Part shown: positions 13,884 to 22,831 of the stretch, in pieces
How positions within the stretch are numbered: the stretch's first letter is position 1
Layout: each line of letters starts with the position of its first letter
NCBI RefSeq assembly: GCF_011762125.1
Contig: NZ_JAASQN010000003.1
Coordinates: forward strand, 62,001 to 126,000
Reading direction: 5' to 3'
Length of the DNA: 64,000 nt
Origin: Sphingopyxis panaciterrae
Lineage (GTDB): Bacteria > Pseudomonadota > Alphaproteobacteria > Sphingomonadales > Sphingomonadaceae
Made by a program: the position numbers and the translations under genes
Notes under the pieces: generated by a model
The model's input: the letters and a program-made list of their open reading frames with translations, nothing else
Told to the model about the DNA's origin: nothing
Databases searched by the model: none

Positions 13884-16484
13884 ATGCCTTTGTTCAGACA
13901 CGCACTTCATGGTTCGATCGTCACCGCGGCGCTCGTCGCATCGGCGCTGGCCGTTCCGGCGCTCGCGCAGGAACGTAGCTATCGTTTTGCGATCCCCGCG
14001 CAGGAGCTGAAGACCAGCCTGCGCGCGCTGGCGCGAACCTCGGGGCAACAGATCGGTTTCGACAGCGGCGCGTTGCAAGGAAAGCGCGCGCCCGCGCTCC
14101 ACGGGACGTTCACCGTTCGCGACGGTGTCGCGCGGCTGCTCGCCGGCTCCGGGCTTGAGCCGAGCTGGGGCCGCTCGGGGGTGCTCGTCATTCGCCCGGC
14201 GTCCAAAAAGGCGGCCGCAAGCGGCGCCGCCTGGCAGGAAGAACCGGCGCGGCGTCCGGCGGTCGAAGCGACGGGCTTCGACGATGGTGAAATCGTCGTC
14301 ACCGCGCGCAAGTCGAACGAACGCATCCAGGATGTGCCCGTGTCGTTGACCGCGGTAACCGCCGACGCGCTGCGCGATCGGGGTGCGGCGGATATCAAGG
14401 ATGTGCTGCGCAGCGTGCCCGGCCTCGCCAATTTCGGCACCGAACGCGGGCTGTCGCGCTACAGCATCCGCGGCCTTTCCACTTATGCCTCGTCGCCGAC
14501 GGTCGGCATCTATCTCGACGATATTTCGCTGGTGACGGTGTCGACCACCTTCAGCGGCGCCTATGACCCGATGTTCTTCGACATGGAGCGCGTCGAGGTG
14601 CTGAAGGGACCGCAGGGCACGCTCTATGGCGGCAGTGCGATGGGCGGCGCGATCAAATATGTCAGCGCGCGTCCCGACCCCACGCGCTTCAGCGTCGACA
14701 CCGCGATCGGCGCGGCGGTCACCGACGGCGGCGGGCCGTCGTATAATGGCGAAGTCGTGGTCAACGCCCCGATCGTCGAGGACAAGCTCGCGGTGCGGGC
14801 GGGCTTTTATTATCGCCACGACGGCGGTTTCGTCGACAATCGGCCGGGCGACGTCAATGTCGTCCTGAAATCGAGCACGCCCTTCCCCGACTATACGCCG
14901 CTGGTGCAGGACAGCCTGTCGGCGCGGACCAAGAAGAACCGCAACTATGGCGATACCTATGTCGGGCGGCTCTCGCTCGAATGGCGTCCCGACGACAGCT
15001 GGACGATCCGGCCGCAGCTTTTTTATCAGGATTATAAACAGGGCGACACCGGCGACATGTTCACCGGACGGTCCGACATGTCGGCCTCCTACCGCATCGC
15101 CCAGCCCAATTACGACCGCGCCGGCATCTACAGCCTCAGCGTCGAAAAGGAGCTGGGCGGGGTCAAGGCGACATCGCTGACCGCCTATTTCGACCGCAAA
15201 TTCCGCTATGTCCGCGATTACAGCTTCTACATCGGCGGACTGGTTCCCGGCATTTATCCGCTGACCAGCACCAATGTTTCCGACAGCTCCACCAAGACGT
15301 TCAGCCAGGAACTGCGGTTGGCATCGGACAATGACTCGCCGTTCAAATGGGTGGTCGGCGGCTATTATTCGAGCCAGGACGACCGGCTGATCCAGACGGT
15401 GAATACCCCCGGCATGGCTGCGGTCTTCGGCACCGACCTCGCCTATTTCGGCAATATCTTCACCAACACCAAGCAATATGCGCTGTTCGGCGAAGCGGGC
15501 TACACATTGTTCGACGGCTTCGACGTCACGGCGGGTGTGCGCGTGTTCAAGGTCGAACAGTTCGTCAATGCGCGCACCGACGGCGTCTTCGCGGGCGGGC
15601 CGAACGCGCTCGCGGACCGCCGCAACAAGGAAGACGGCATCAATCCCAAATTCGGTCTTTCGTACAAGGTCACGCGTGACAATCTGATCTATGCCTCGGC
15701 CGCCAAGGGTTTTCGTCCGGGCGGGATCAACCGCGACCGGATCGATCCCGACCTCTGCCGGGTCGACCTCGACCAGCTCGGCATCGACAGCGCGCCCGAC
15801 AGCTTCGGGTCCGACAATCTGTGGACCTATGAGGCCGGGACCAAGAATATGTTCGGCGGCGGCAAGCTGATGCTCAACGCGTCGGCCTATTACACGCGGT
15901 GGAAACAGATCCAGCAGGCGATCGGCCTGCCGTCGTGCGGCTTCGGCTATACCGACAATATCGGCAGCGCCGAGGTGAAGGGGTTCGAACTCGAGGCGCG
16001 GGTCGAACCGCTGCGTGGTTTCCAGCTCGGCGGCACCGCGGCCTATACCAAGGGCAAGGTGACCGAAGCGGTGCCCGGCACCTCGGCCAAAAAGGGCGAC
16101 GCGCTGCCCGACGTGCCGAAATGGATGGCCACTGCCTACGCCGGCTATGCGGCCGAGTTGTCGAACGGCTGGGGCCTCGATATCCGCGGCGAATATCAGT
16201 ATCAGGGCAGCGCGCCCTATTCGTTCGATACCGAACTGCCGGTCACCTATCCCGACGATCCCGATGCCGTGAGCTATATTCCGAACCCGATCCGGTCGCG
16301 GAAAAGCTATCAGGTCGTCAATGCCTTCGCGTCCGTGAGCCGCGACAATACGACGGTGCGGCTTTATGCGAATAATCTGTTCAACGTCCATCCGCGGCTC
16401 GACGTCGACCTGACGACCGGGTCGGATCGTTTCTCGACGATCCGCCCGCGCACCATCGGGGTTGAATTGCGGCAGGGTTTTTGA
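13884..16484 (+). CDS. TonB-dependent receptor with STN domain
   Basis: An outer-membrane active transporter of 866 residues. A signal peptide ends at about residue 28 (PALAQ/E). An STN (secretin/TonB short N-terminal) domain follows at about 30-110 (YRFAIPAQELKTSLRALAR, FTVRDGVARLLAGSGL). Next come the TonB box (EIVVTARKS), the plug (VEVLKGPQGTLYGGSAMGG) and a 22-strand-type barrel ending in aromatic F (LRQGF). STN domains often signal to a FecR/FecI-type anti-sigma/sigma pair, but no such pair is adjacent. The strain may use a distant pair, or the domain may be vestigial. The IPAQ.L..AL start of STN is typical of sphingomonad receptors for iron chelates or organic substrates. The ligand is not predictable. 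Confidence 0.93.
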   Translation: MPLFRHALHGSIVTAALVASALAVPALAQERSYRFAIPAQELKTSLRALARTSGQQIGFDSGALQGKRAPALHGTFTVRDGVARLLAGSGLEPSWGRSGVLVIRPASKKAAASGAAWQEEPARRPAVEATGFDDGEIVVTARKSNERIQDVPVSLTAVTADALRDRGAADIKDVLRSVPGLANFGTERGLSRYSIRGLSTYASSPTVGIYLDDISLVTVSTTFSGAYDPMFFDMERVEVLKGPQGTLYGGSAMGGAIKYVSARPDPTRFSVDTAIGAAVTDGGGPSYNGEVVVNAPIVEDKLAVRAGFYYRHDGGFVDNRPGDVNVVLKSSTPFPDYTPLVQDSLSARTKKNRNYGDTYVGRLSLEWRPDDSWTIRPQLFYQDYKQGDTGDMFTGRSDMSASYRIAQPNYDRAGIYSLSVEKELGGVKATSLTAYFDRKFRYVRDYSFYIGGLVPGIYPLTSTNVSDSSTKTFSQELRLASDNDSPFKWVVGGYYSSQDDRLIQTVNTPGMAAVFGTDLAYFGNIFTNTKQYALFGEAGYTLFDGFDVTAGVRVFKVEQFVNARTDGVFAGGPNALADRRNKEDGINPKFGLSYKVTRDNLIYASAAKGFRPGGINRDRIDPDLCRVDLDQLGIDSAPDSFGSDNLWTYEAGTKNMFGGGKLMLNASAYYTRWKQIQQAIGLPSCGFGYTDNIGSAEVKGFELEARVEPLRGFQLGGTAAYTKGKVTEAVPGTSAKKGDALPDVPKWMATAYAGYAAELSNGWGLDIRGEYQYQGSAPYSFDTELPVTYPDDPDAVSYIPNPIRSRKSYQVVNAFASVSRDNTTVRLYANNLFNVHPRLDVDLTTGSDRFSTIRPRTIGVELRQGF

Positions 16485-16583
16485 GGTCGGGCGCACCCGC
16501 TTGCAGGCTTGTCCGGGGTGGGTGCGGCGAACATGAGGGGACCGGGCGCGGCCGTTTACGGCCGAAACCAGGCTTTCATTTCA

Positions 16584-16700
16584 TCGTCACCCGGGCTTGA
16601 TCCGGGGTCCCGCTTGATATCGAAAACTGCTGGCGCCCTCAAAAAGCGGGATCCCGGATCAAGGCGGAAGAGCCACGGGTCTCCTCCGCGGATGACGAAG
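16584..16700. repeat. REP-like inverted repeat, family 1, copy b (with insertion)
   Basis: The copy begins CGTCACCCGGGCTTGATCCG and closes with GCGGATGACGAAGG. Its right arm is interrupted by about 30 extra bases (16664-16692) relative to the other copies, so this unit is longer. It lies in the 264-bp gap between the convergent TonB receptor and rlmE genes and could end transcription from both sides. Confidence 0.8.
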
Positions 16701-16748
16701 GCGGGAAAGCCGCGGCGGCTTTCTAACCCAAAGCTACCGCAACCCCGT

Positions 16749-17465
16749 CTATCCGTTTGCCTTGTCCATACGCCGTCCCTTGAACCCCTGCGCAATGACA
16801 TAAAGCTCGGGCGAACCCTTGCGGCTTGCAGGCGGCTTGGCGTGCTTGACGGTCGTGAAATGCCGTTTGAGCAAGGACAATAGCTCGCGGTCGGCGCCGC
16901 CCGCGAAGACCTTGGCGACGAACGCGCCGCCCGGGACCAGCGTCTGCACCGCGAAATCGGCGGCGGTCTCGGCGAGGCCGATGGTGCGGAGGTGATCGGT
17001 CTGGGGATGGCCTACGGTGTTCGCCGCCATGTCCGAAATGACGAGGTCGGGGGCGCTGCCGAGCGCTTCGATCAGCCGGTCGGGAGCGGCGTCGTCCATG
17101 AAATCCATCTCGAGGATCTCGACCCCCTCGATCGGTTCGCAGGCGAGCAGGTCGATGCCGACGACGCGCGCCCGCGGATTGGTCTTGCGCGTCACCTGCG
17201 ACCAGCCGCCGGGCGTGATGCCCAGGTCGACGACGGCCCGCGCTTTTTTGAGGAAGCCGAATTTCTCGTCGAGCTCGATCAGCTTGTACGCGGCGCGCGA
17301 ACGATAGCCTTCGGCCTGCGCGCGGCGGACATAGGGATCGTTCAATTGCCGTTGCAGCCAGCGCGTCGAGGACACGCTGCGCTTGCGCGCGGTCTTGACG
17401 CGGACATGCAGGCCGCCCCGACCAGAGCTCCCGCCGCCGCCGCCTTTCCCGCTGCCCCCGCTCAT
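16749..17465 (-). CDS. rlmE: 23S rRNA (uridine(2552)-2'-O)-methyltransferase RlmE (FtsJ/RrmJ)
   Basis: A SAM-dependent methyltransferase of 238 residues that modifies U2552 of 23S rRNA in the assembling large subunit. The SAM-binding [14 protein letters not shown] motif has the FtsJ pattern (usually DLGxAPGGW; here T replaces A). The catalytic K-D-K-E tetrad fits: K in RSRAAYKL, D in [14 protein letters not shown] in GGAFVAKVF and E in [14 protein letters not shown] Gly-rich N-terminal tail of about 20 residues precedes it. The start ATG 17465 overlaps the stop of ppx by 4 nt (ATGA), so the two are coupled. Confidence 0.94.
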   Translation of the reverse strand: MSGGSGKGGGGGSSGRGGLHVRVKTARKRSVSSTRWLQRQLNDPYVRRAQAEGYRSRAAYKLIELDEKFGFLKKARAVVDLGITPGGWSQVTRKTNPRARVVGIDLLACEPIEGVEILEMDFMDDAAPDRLIEALGSAPDLVISDMAANTVGHPQTDHLRTIGLAETAADFAVQTLVPGGAFVAKVFAGGADRELLSLLKRHFTTVKHAKPPASRKGSPELYVIAQGFKGRRMDKANG

Positions 17466-18553
17466 TTGCGAAACTCGCGGCGGGTGACGGGGACGTCGCG
17501 GCCCTGCCGCGCCAGCGTGCGCAGGATGCCCTCGCGGATGCCGCGATCGGCGACCCCGACGCGCGCCGCGGGCCACAGGTCGATGATGCTTTCGAGGATC
17601 GCGCAGCCCGCGACGACCAGATCGGCACGCTCGCGGCCGATGCAGGCGATTTCGGAGCGGTCGGCGATGCTCGCGTCGGCGAGGCGGCGGCTGATTTCGC
17701 GCATCGCGTCCGACGGCACGACAAGCCCGTCGACCGCGCGCCGGTCGTAGCGCGGCAGGTCGAGGAAGACGCTGGCGAGCGTCGTCACCGTGCCGCTGGT
17801 GCCGAGCAGGCGCAGCGGTTGTCCGGCAAAGCGCTCGGCGCGACCGGCGAAGGCGGCGAAGGCTTCGCGCGTCACTTCGCGCATCCGGGCATAGCAGGCC
17901 TGGCGTGCGGCCAGGCTGTCCTCGGCCGCTGCGGCATGTTCGGTCAGCGACACGACGCCCCAAGGCACGCTGATCCAGTCGCGGATCGCGACATCGTCGT
18001 CCGACGCGTCGACATGCATCAGTTCGGTCGAACCGCCGCCGATGTCAAAGATCAGCGCGGGGCCGTCGCCCGCCTCCATCAGATTATGGCAGCCGAGCAC
18101 CGCGAGCTTCGCTTCCTCGGCGGCGGAGATGATATCGAGCGCGATCCCGGTCTCGCGCTTCACCCGATCGGCGAGCTCCTCGCCGTTGGTCGCGCGGCGG
18201 CACGCTTCGGTCGCGACCGCGCGCGACAGGGTGACGTGGCGGCGGCGCAGCTTGTCGGCGCAGATCGACAGCGCGGCGACGGTGCGGTCCATCGCCGCCT
18301 GGCTGATCTTGCCGCTGCCGTGCAGGCCTTCGCCGAGGCGGACGATGCGTGAAAAGGCGTCGATGACGACCAGCTCGCCGCCTTGCGGACGCGCGATCAG
18401 CAGCCGGCAATTGTTGGTGCCCAGATCGATGGCGGCATAGGTGCGCGGCCGGTGGATCGGCACGGGCCGGGGTTCGGCGCCTGCCTTGCTTTGCCCTTTC
18501 GCCGCCGGCACGGGCCGCGGCGATCGCCCCGAAGGCGCTGCCATTTGCCGCAT
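17462..18553 (-). CDS. ppx: Ppx/GppA family phosphatase (exopolyphosphatase / pppGpp hydrolase)
   Basis: An actin/hsp70-fold enzyme of about 363 residues, acting on polyphosphate or guanosine pentaphosphate. The N-terminal phosphate loop [15 protein letters not shown] and the second loop [13 protein letters not shown] are the family signature motifs. The length is close to that of the single-domain (short) alphaproteobacterial Ppx/GppA proteins; the C-terminal HD-like domain of E. coli Ppx is missing. The start is ATG 18553, with an alternative at 18544. Pairing with rlmE links it to ribosome and stringent-response physiology. Which of the two activities dominates cannot be decided from sequence. 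Confidence 0.88.
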   Translation of the reverse strand: MRQMAAPSGRSPRPVPAAKGQSKAGAEPRPVPIHRPRTYAAIDLGTNNCRLLIARPQGGELVVIDAFSRIVRLGEGLHGSGKISQAAMDRTVAALSICADKLRRRHVTLSRAVATEACRRATNGEELADRVKRETGIALDIISAAEEAKLAVLGCHNLMEAGDGPALIFDIGGGSTELMHVDASDDDVAIRDWISVPWGVVSLTEHAAAAEDSLAARQACYARMREVTREAFAAFAGRAERFAGQPLRLLGTSGTVTTLASVFLDLPRYDRRAVDGLVVPSDAMREISRRLADASIADRSEIACIGRERADLVVAGCAILESIIDLWPAARVGVADRGIREGILRTLARQGRDVPVTRREFRK

Positions 18554-18758
18554 GGCTATTATGACCTGTCCAAATCTCACGCGCCTGCAGGACCGCAGAC
18601 GTGCACTTGGGCGCGAGATTAGGCGTCCTCCGGCACGATGGCAACCCCGCTTCCCGGCGGGAAGGCGCGGCGTCTTGCCGTTTGCGGCGGGCCGTGCCGG
18701 CAGCGACGGGCGGCGAGGATGGTGGACCGGTTTCGGCTGATTGCCGCCATTACCCTTA

Positions 18759-18853
18759 TCGTCACCCCGGACTTGATCCGGGGTCCCGCTTGAAGTCAAA
18801 GACGGATTATGCGGAAAAAAAAGCGGGATCCCGGGTCAAGCCCGGGATGACGA
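18759..18853. repeat. REP-like inverted repeat, family 1, copy c
   Basis: CGTCACCCCGGACTTGATCC ... AGCGGGATCCCGGGTCAAG ... GGGATGACG with the usual central loop. It lies in the 440-bp gap 18554-18993 together with a terminator at 18923. The flank CCGCTTCCCACCCCAAAGC (18881 onward) also accompanies copy d and appears inverted near 42255. The rest of the gap has no gene that I can support. Confidence 0.85.
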
Positions 18854-18922
18854 AAGTAGGGTGGTACCTATGTCCGCTTCCCACCCCAAAGCCGCCGACA
18901 TTCCTTCCCGTACCTCTACAAG

Positions 18923-18954
18923 CAAAACCCCGCCCGGCACGGGGCCGGACGGGG
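18923..18954 (-). terminator. Intrinsic terminator of the glycine-zipper gene
   Basis: Read on the minus strand, CCCCGTCCGGCC and GCCGGGCGGGG form a GC-rich stem followed by TTTTG. It lies 40 bp after the stop of the gene at 18994-19401. Confidence 0.7.
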
Positions 18955-18993
18955 CAAAGGAGGGGAGAAGTTTATTGGAGCTCGGGTCAGGCC

Positions 18994-19401
18994 TTAGCGG
19001 CAGCCGTCATTGCCCTTGTCGATGGCGCGGCCGGCGAGGGCGCCGACGGCACCGCCGATGATCGTTCCGACCGTGCGGTCGCCGCGGCCAGCGATTTCAT
19101 GGCCGGCAAGGCCACCTGCAACCGCACCGATGATCGTGCCGCCGGTGCCGTTGTCACACTGGCGATAGTTACGGCGGTCGTTGCGGTTGTTGTAATAGCG
19201 ACGATCGTTCCGATAGTCGCGGCGGTCGGCGCGGCGATCGTAACGACGGTCATAGCGGCGATCGTTGCGGTCGTAACGCACGTCATAGCTCGAATAGCCG
19301 TCGCGGTTATAATAGCCGTTCTGCGCCGCGGCGGGAGTTGCCAGGCCCAAGGTCACGGTGGACATCAGGGCGGCGATCGAGAGGGTCACCATCTTTTTCA
19401 T
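18994..19401 (-). CDS. Glycine-zipper 2TM domain protein, exported
   Basis: A 135-residue envelope protein. A signal peptide (MKKMVTLSIAALMSTVTLG, cleavage after ATPAAA) is followed by a strongly biased linker made of R, D, Y and N (residues 28-80, many YDRR/NDRR units). The glycine-zipper segment then follows (TIIGAVAGGLAGHEIAG and TIIGGAVGALAGRAI), ending near two cysteines. The domain pattern is that of Rick_17kDa/glycine-zipper 2TM proteins, thought to sit in or under the outer membrane. A good AAGGAG ribosome site precedes ATG 19401 and a terminator follows. It is a single-gene unit, divergent from the phytase-like gene. Confidence 0.85.
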   Translation of the reverse strand: MKKMVTLSIAALMSTVTLGLATPAAAQNGYYNRDGYSSYDVRYDRNDRRYDRRYDRRADRRDYRNDRRYYNNRNDRRNYRQCDNGTGGTIIGAVAGGLAGHEIAGRGDRTVGTIIGGAVGALAGRAIDKGNDGCR

Positions 19402-19566
19402 CGTCGTTCTCCTTCTTTCGTCGTTTGCCCTTCAGGGCTGTGGTCGATGAAGATGTTTTGCCCGATTCGCTTTGAGCCGAGCCTGAACATGGTTGTTGGC
19501 TGGCGTTCAGCTTCACCGGGCCTCCGGCGCTTTCCTTTCGCGGACAAGCGCTCTACGTCCGCGCCG

Positions 19567-20550
19567 ATGCGCCGCCTGTTCCCTGCCGCCCTGATCTTTC
19601 TGGCCATCGGGCCGATGCCCGGAACGCTCCAGCTTACGCCCCGGATCGACCTGACCGAGCGCGTGGTGGTGCATCCGCTGCGCTTCCCGGCGAGTGAAGA
19701 GGGCATGTTGCGCTTCGTTCGCGGCTGGCGCCTCACGAGCCCGCACAGCTATTTCGGCGGCTTTTCGAGCGTGGCGCGAATCGGTCGCGACCGCTTTCAA
19801 CTCGTCGGCGACAATGGCTATTGGACGCGGCTGACCCTGACCGCCGCCGGCCACGCCAGCGACCTTCGCATCGCGGGGCTGCCGACACCCGATGGGCGCG
19901 CGCGGCGCAAATCGATGAACGATGCCGAGGCGATGGTCTTCGATCCGGTCAGCGGCAAAAGCTGGATCGCGCTCGAAGGGATCAACCAGGTCTGGCGCCT
20001 CGATTCGGATCTTTCCGCGATCGAATCGCGCCGCAAGCTGCCGGGCGGACCCGATTGGCCCTCGAATAGCGGACCCGAAGCGATGGCGCGCCTTGCCGAC
20101 GGGCGGACGGTGATCTTTTCCGAAGATGCCGATGACGATCCGCGCGGGCGCGAGGCGCTGCTCTATACCGGCGATCCCGCCGCACCGGGCGCGGCGCCGA
20201 TCCGCTTCTTCTACGATGCAGCGGGCAAGGGACTGGTCAGCGACGCTGCGGCGTTGCCCGATGGCCGCATCCTGCTCGTGCATCGGCGGCTCGGTTTCGA
20301 TCCCGTCTTCACGACGATCCTCGCGATCGTCGACCCGGACGATATCGGCAAGGATGCCGTCGTCCGTTCGCAGACGATCGGCCGCGTGCCGCGACCGCTG
20401 GCCGAAAATTACGAAGGGTCGGCGGTGGCGATCGAGGACGGGCGCACCTTCCTGTGGCTGGTGTCCGACGATAATTTCAACACGTGGCAGCGCAGCCTGC
20501 TGCTCCAGTTCGAACTGGTCGATCTGCCGCGACCCGGTTCTTCGCAATAG
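19567..20550 (+). CDS. Esterase-like activity of phytase family protein
   Basis: A predicted exported beta-propeller-like protein of 327 residues. It has the family blocks FGGFSSVARIGRDRFQLVGD, NDAEAMVFDPVSGKSWIALEG (split), NSGPEAMARLADGR and NYEGSAVAIEDG, which agree with the phytase-like esterase domain (PF13449). ATG 19567 is chosen because it opens with a signal-like hydrophobic segment (RRLFPAALIFLAIGP). Longer in-frame starts such as 19447 lack one. No strong ribosome site is evident. It ends at a bidirectional terminator shared with rpmB. Its substrate is unknown; the name reflects fold homology only. Confidence 0.8.
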   Translation: MRRLFPAALIFLAIGPMPGTLQLTPRIDLTERVVVHPLRFPASEEGMLRFVRGWRLTSPHSYFGGFSSVARIGRDRFQLVGDNGYWTRLTLTAAGHASDLRIAGLPTPDGRARRKSMNDAEAMVFDPVSGKSWIALEGINQVWRLDSDLSAIESRRKLPGGPDWPSNSGPEAMARLADGRTVIFSEDADDDPRGREALLYTGDPAAPGAAPIRFFYDAAGKGLVSDAAALPDGRILLVHRRLGFDPVFTTILAIVDPDDIGKDAVVRSQTIGRVPRPLAENYEGSAVAIEDGRTFLWLVSDDNFNTWQRSLLLQFELVDLPRPGSSQ

Positions 20551-20602
20551 CGCGTCGTTGCGCGCAATGACGATCCACGCCGCGGGATTTTCTTCGGGCA
20601 GC

Positions 20603-20638
20603 AAAAAGGCGGCGCCGGGCAAGCCGGGCCGCCTTTTG
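20603..20638. terminator. Bidirectional intrinsic terminator between phytase-like gene and rpmB
   Basis: AAAAGGCGGC pairs with GCCGCCTTTT, with CCGG/CCGG continuing the stem inside. The A/T tracts on both sides let it work for both convergent genes. Confidence 0.85.
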
Positions 20639-20660
20639 CGATTCGTGCGTAGGACGAAGC

Positions 20661-20954
20661 TTAAGCGGCCTTTTCGGCCAGCTTCTTTGCCACTTCCTTC
20701 TTCAGCTTGCGCGCCGAGGCCGACAGCTGGTCGTCGCCGGCCTTCAGCAGCCAATTGTCGAGGCCGCCATTATGTTCGACGGTGCGCAGGCCGTGGGTCG
20801 ACACGCGCAGCTTGTAACCCTGGCCGAGGGCGTCCGACAGCAAGGTCACATTCTGCAGGTTGGGCAGGAAGGTACGCTTGGTCTTGTTGTTGGCGTGGCT
20901 GACATTGTTGCCCACCATACGGCCCTTGCCGGTCAGTTCGCAAATGCGCGACAT
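20661..20954 (-). CDS. rpmB: 50S ribosomal protein L28
   Basis: L28 of the large ribosomal subunit, 97 residues. [20 protein letters not shown] is the diagnostic N-terminus, followed by [14 protein letters not shown]. The protein is the longer alphaproteobacterial form with a lysine-rich tail. It is a single-gene unit on the minus strand ending at the shared terminator. A perfect 14-bp tandem duplication lies in its 5' untranslated region (20971-20998). Confidence 0.97.
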   Translation of the reverse strand: MSRICELTGKGRMVGNNVSHANNKTKRTFLPNLQNVTLLSDALGQGYKLRVSTHGLRTVEHNGGLDNWLLKAGDDQLSASARKLKKEVAKKLAEKAA

Positions 20955-20970
20955 GATGTTTGTCCTCGTT

Positions 20971-20998
20971 AAAAAAATCGGGTCAAAAAAATCGGGTC
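20971..20998. repeat. 14-bp tandem duplication in the rpmB leader
   Basis: AAAAAAATCGGGTC occurs twice with no spacer. In the rpmB mRNA this gives two GACCCGAUUUUUUU units, the nearer one ending 17 bases before the start codon. Confidence 0.9.
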
Positions 20999-21098
20999 GG
21001 CGTCCGGGCGCTTCCCGGGAAATCGGGGAAGGCAGGACCGGAGTGAGCCGGGAAAGGCGCGCGCTTATCGGCTTGCCGGGGATTCGTCAAGGGATTAG

Positions 21099-21563
<465 letters not shown>

Positions 21564-22024
21564 AAAATGTGAGTGGTTTTGGGTTGGATTGAAGCCCCAC
21601 CCATAGCCGTCATCCCGGCCTTCGCGGGCACACCTTTGTTATAACTCACTGAAGGTGCCCATTTGAAGGGTCGAGATGATATGGTTCGGAACGCAGCGGG
21701 GCGAATTAGCGCTGCTCCGAATCAACTCTTAAGCAGCGGGCCGTTCGTAGAATGAGCTCGCTTGCTTGGCTCGCGTCCGGCGAAGAATGGCGAGTTTGAG
21801 GTCGGAAACTGCCGCTCGTTCCATTCTTTTGTCATCTCCCGCGAATCCCGGAGCAACGCTGATATTATTACCGAACAGGCGACCTGCATTCGCTGGCTCG
21901 ACGATCAGCTTTTCAGTTCTTCCGCCGAGCACAGCGCACATCATGACGCCGCGTCCAGCACGATGCGTTCTTCCAACTGTCCAACTGGCCCTTCATCAGC
22001 AGCATGGAAAGCCTGCAGCTTCGT
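21564..22024. other. 461-bp gap at the left edge of the accessory island
   Basis: No convincing gene is seen. A fragment of a repeat (GTCATCCCGGCCTTCGCGGG near 21609) and AT-richer stretches are visible. A 71-codon minus-strand frame (21729-21944) has no ribosome site or family motif and may be decayed coding sequence. The composition looks less regular than in neighbouring intergenic gaps and may mark an old insertion scar. Confidence 0.4.
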
Positions 22025-22645
22025 TCAGAAGATGTCCGCAGGGTCTTCTCCCGGCACCGCCACAAGTCCGGCCGTCGTTGCCAAGCCTTGGCGAAGCGCA
22101 TGAAGTACGAAATCAGGCGACAGACTGCGGTCGGTGGTCAACTGAAATTCCGCGCCGGTGAATAGATGCATGTGAATCTCGGTCGTTTCCGCAAGGCCCA
22201 GCGGCAGCTTCACAATCCCAAGTTTTGCCAAACCGGCGAGGCTTTGCGTGACGTCTTCCCGATACAGAAACAAAAGCGTCGACAGGCTCTCCGGATTATC
22301 CTCCATCTGGGTGAGCTCGGCGGAAAACTGCAAAGACAATCGGAACCGCTTCGACGTTAGCGACCCCTTCTCTGGACGACCGTGAAAAAAGGTGGCGACA
22401 TATGCATCCCAGGATGTCGGCCGCGGACCACTGAGGCGATCGGCATGATCGAGAGCGCACGCCGCCGCGATCGCTTCTTCTCGCGTTCTGAAATGCGTGT
22501 ACAGCGCGCCGTTCGAAATATTCGCAGCACGACAAATATCGCGCTGCGACGTCGCATACACGCCCTTCTCCAGCAACACCCTTAACGCGGCGCGCGCGAT
22601 CGCTTCGCGTTGCGCTGCCATATACGCTTCGTCTCTCTTTGGCAT
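22025..22645 (-). CDS. TetR/AcrR-family regulator of the peptide-catabolism island
   Basis: A 206-residue repressor-type protein. The HTH RDICRAANISNGALYTHFRTREEAIAAAC (in two parts) is a clear TetR recognition unit; the C-terminal half is variable. It is divergent from the seven-gene operon at 22832-34240, with 186 bp between. That gap holds nested inverted repeats, which suggests it controls both itself and the operon. An effector such as a peptide or D-amino acid is inference. Confidence 0.87.
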   Translation of the reverse strand: MPKRDEAYMAAQREAIARAALRVLLEKGVYATSQRDICRAANISNGALYTHFRTREEAIAAACALDHADRLSGPRPTSWDAYVATFFHGRPEKGSLTSKRFRLSLQFSAELTQMEDNPESLSTLLFLYREDVTQSLAGLAKLGIVKLPLGLAETTEIHMHLFTGAEFQLTTDRSLSPDFVLHALRQGLATTAGLVAVPGEDPADIF

Positions 22646-22706
22646 GCCTCCTCTTAGCCCAGTTCATTTCCCGGTCATGCAAAAAAGCACTTGCCACGAA
22701 AAAAAA

Positions 22707-22758
22707 CTGAGCGCACAGTCTTTTATATTAGGACTGAAACAAACTGCTCTGCGCTGAG
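22707..22758. promoter_or_regulatory. Candidate operator in the divergent TetR/operon gap
   Basis: Outer arms CTGAGCGCA (22707-22715) and TGCGCTGAG (22750-22758) pair with one mismatch. Inside, CAGTC (22716-22720) and GACTG (22732-22736) flank an AT-rich centre that would suit a promoter -10. The position between the divergent starts fits a TetR-type binding site. Confidence 0.4.
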
Positions 22759-22831
22759 TCGACGGGAGCCTGGCATACGCGGGCTGGGTCAGGCTTTTCC
22801 GGGCAGAAATCGAGGAACCCGGCCAATTCTC

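Noticed and set aside
13653-16496. A 947-codon open frame antisense to the TonB receptor
   Set aside because: It mirrors the receptor gene, whose domains are unmistakable. Arg/Asp-rich composition is typical of antisense frames in high-GC DNA, and there is no domain or ribosome site.
18601-19566. N-terminal extension of the phytase-like gene into the upstream gap
   Set aside because: It would span a REP-like repeat, a terminator and the antisense of the glycine-zipper gene; the signal peptide begins at 19567.
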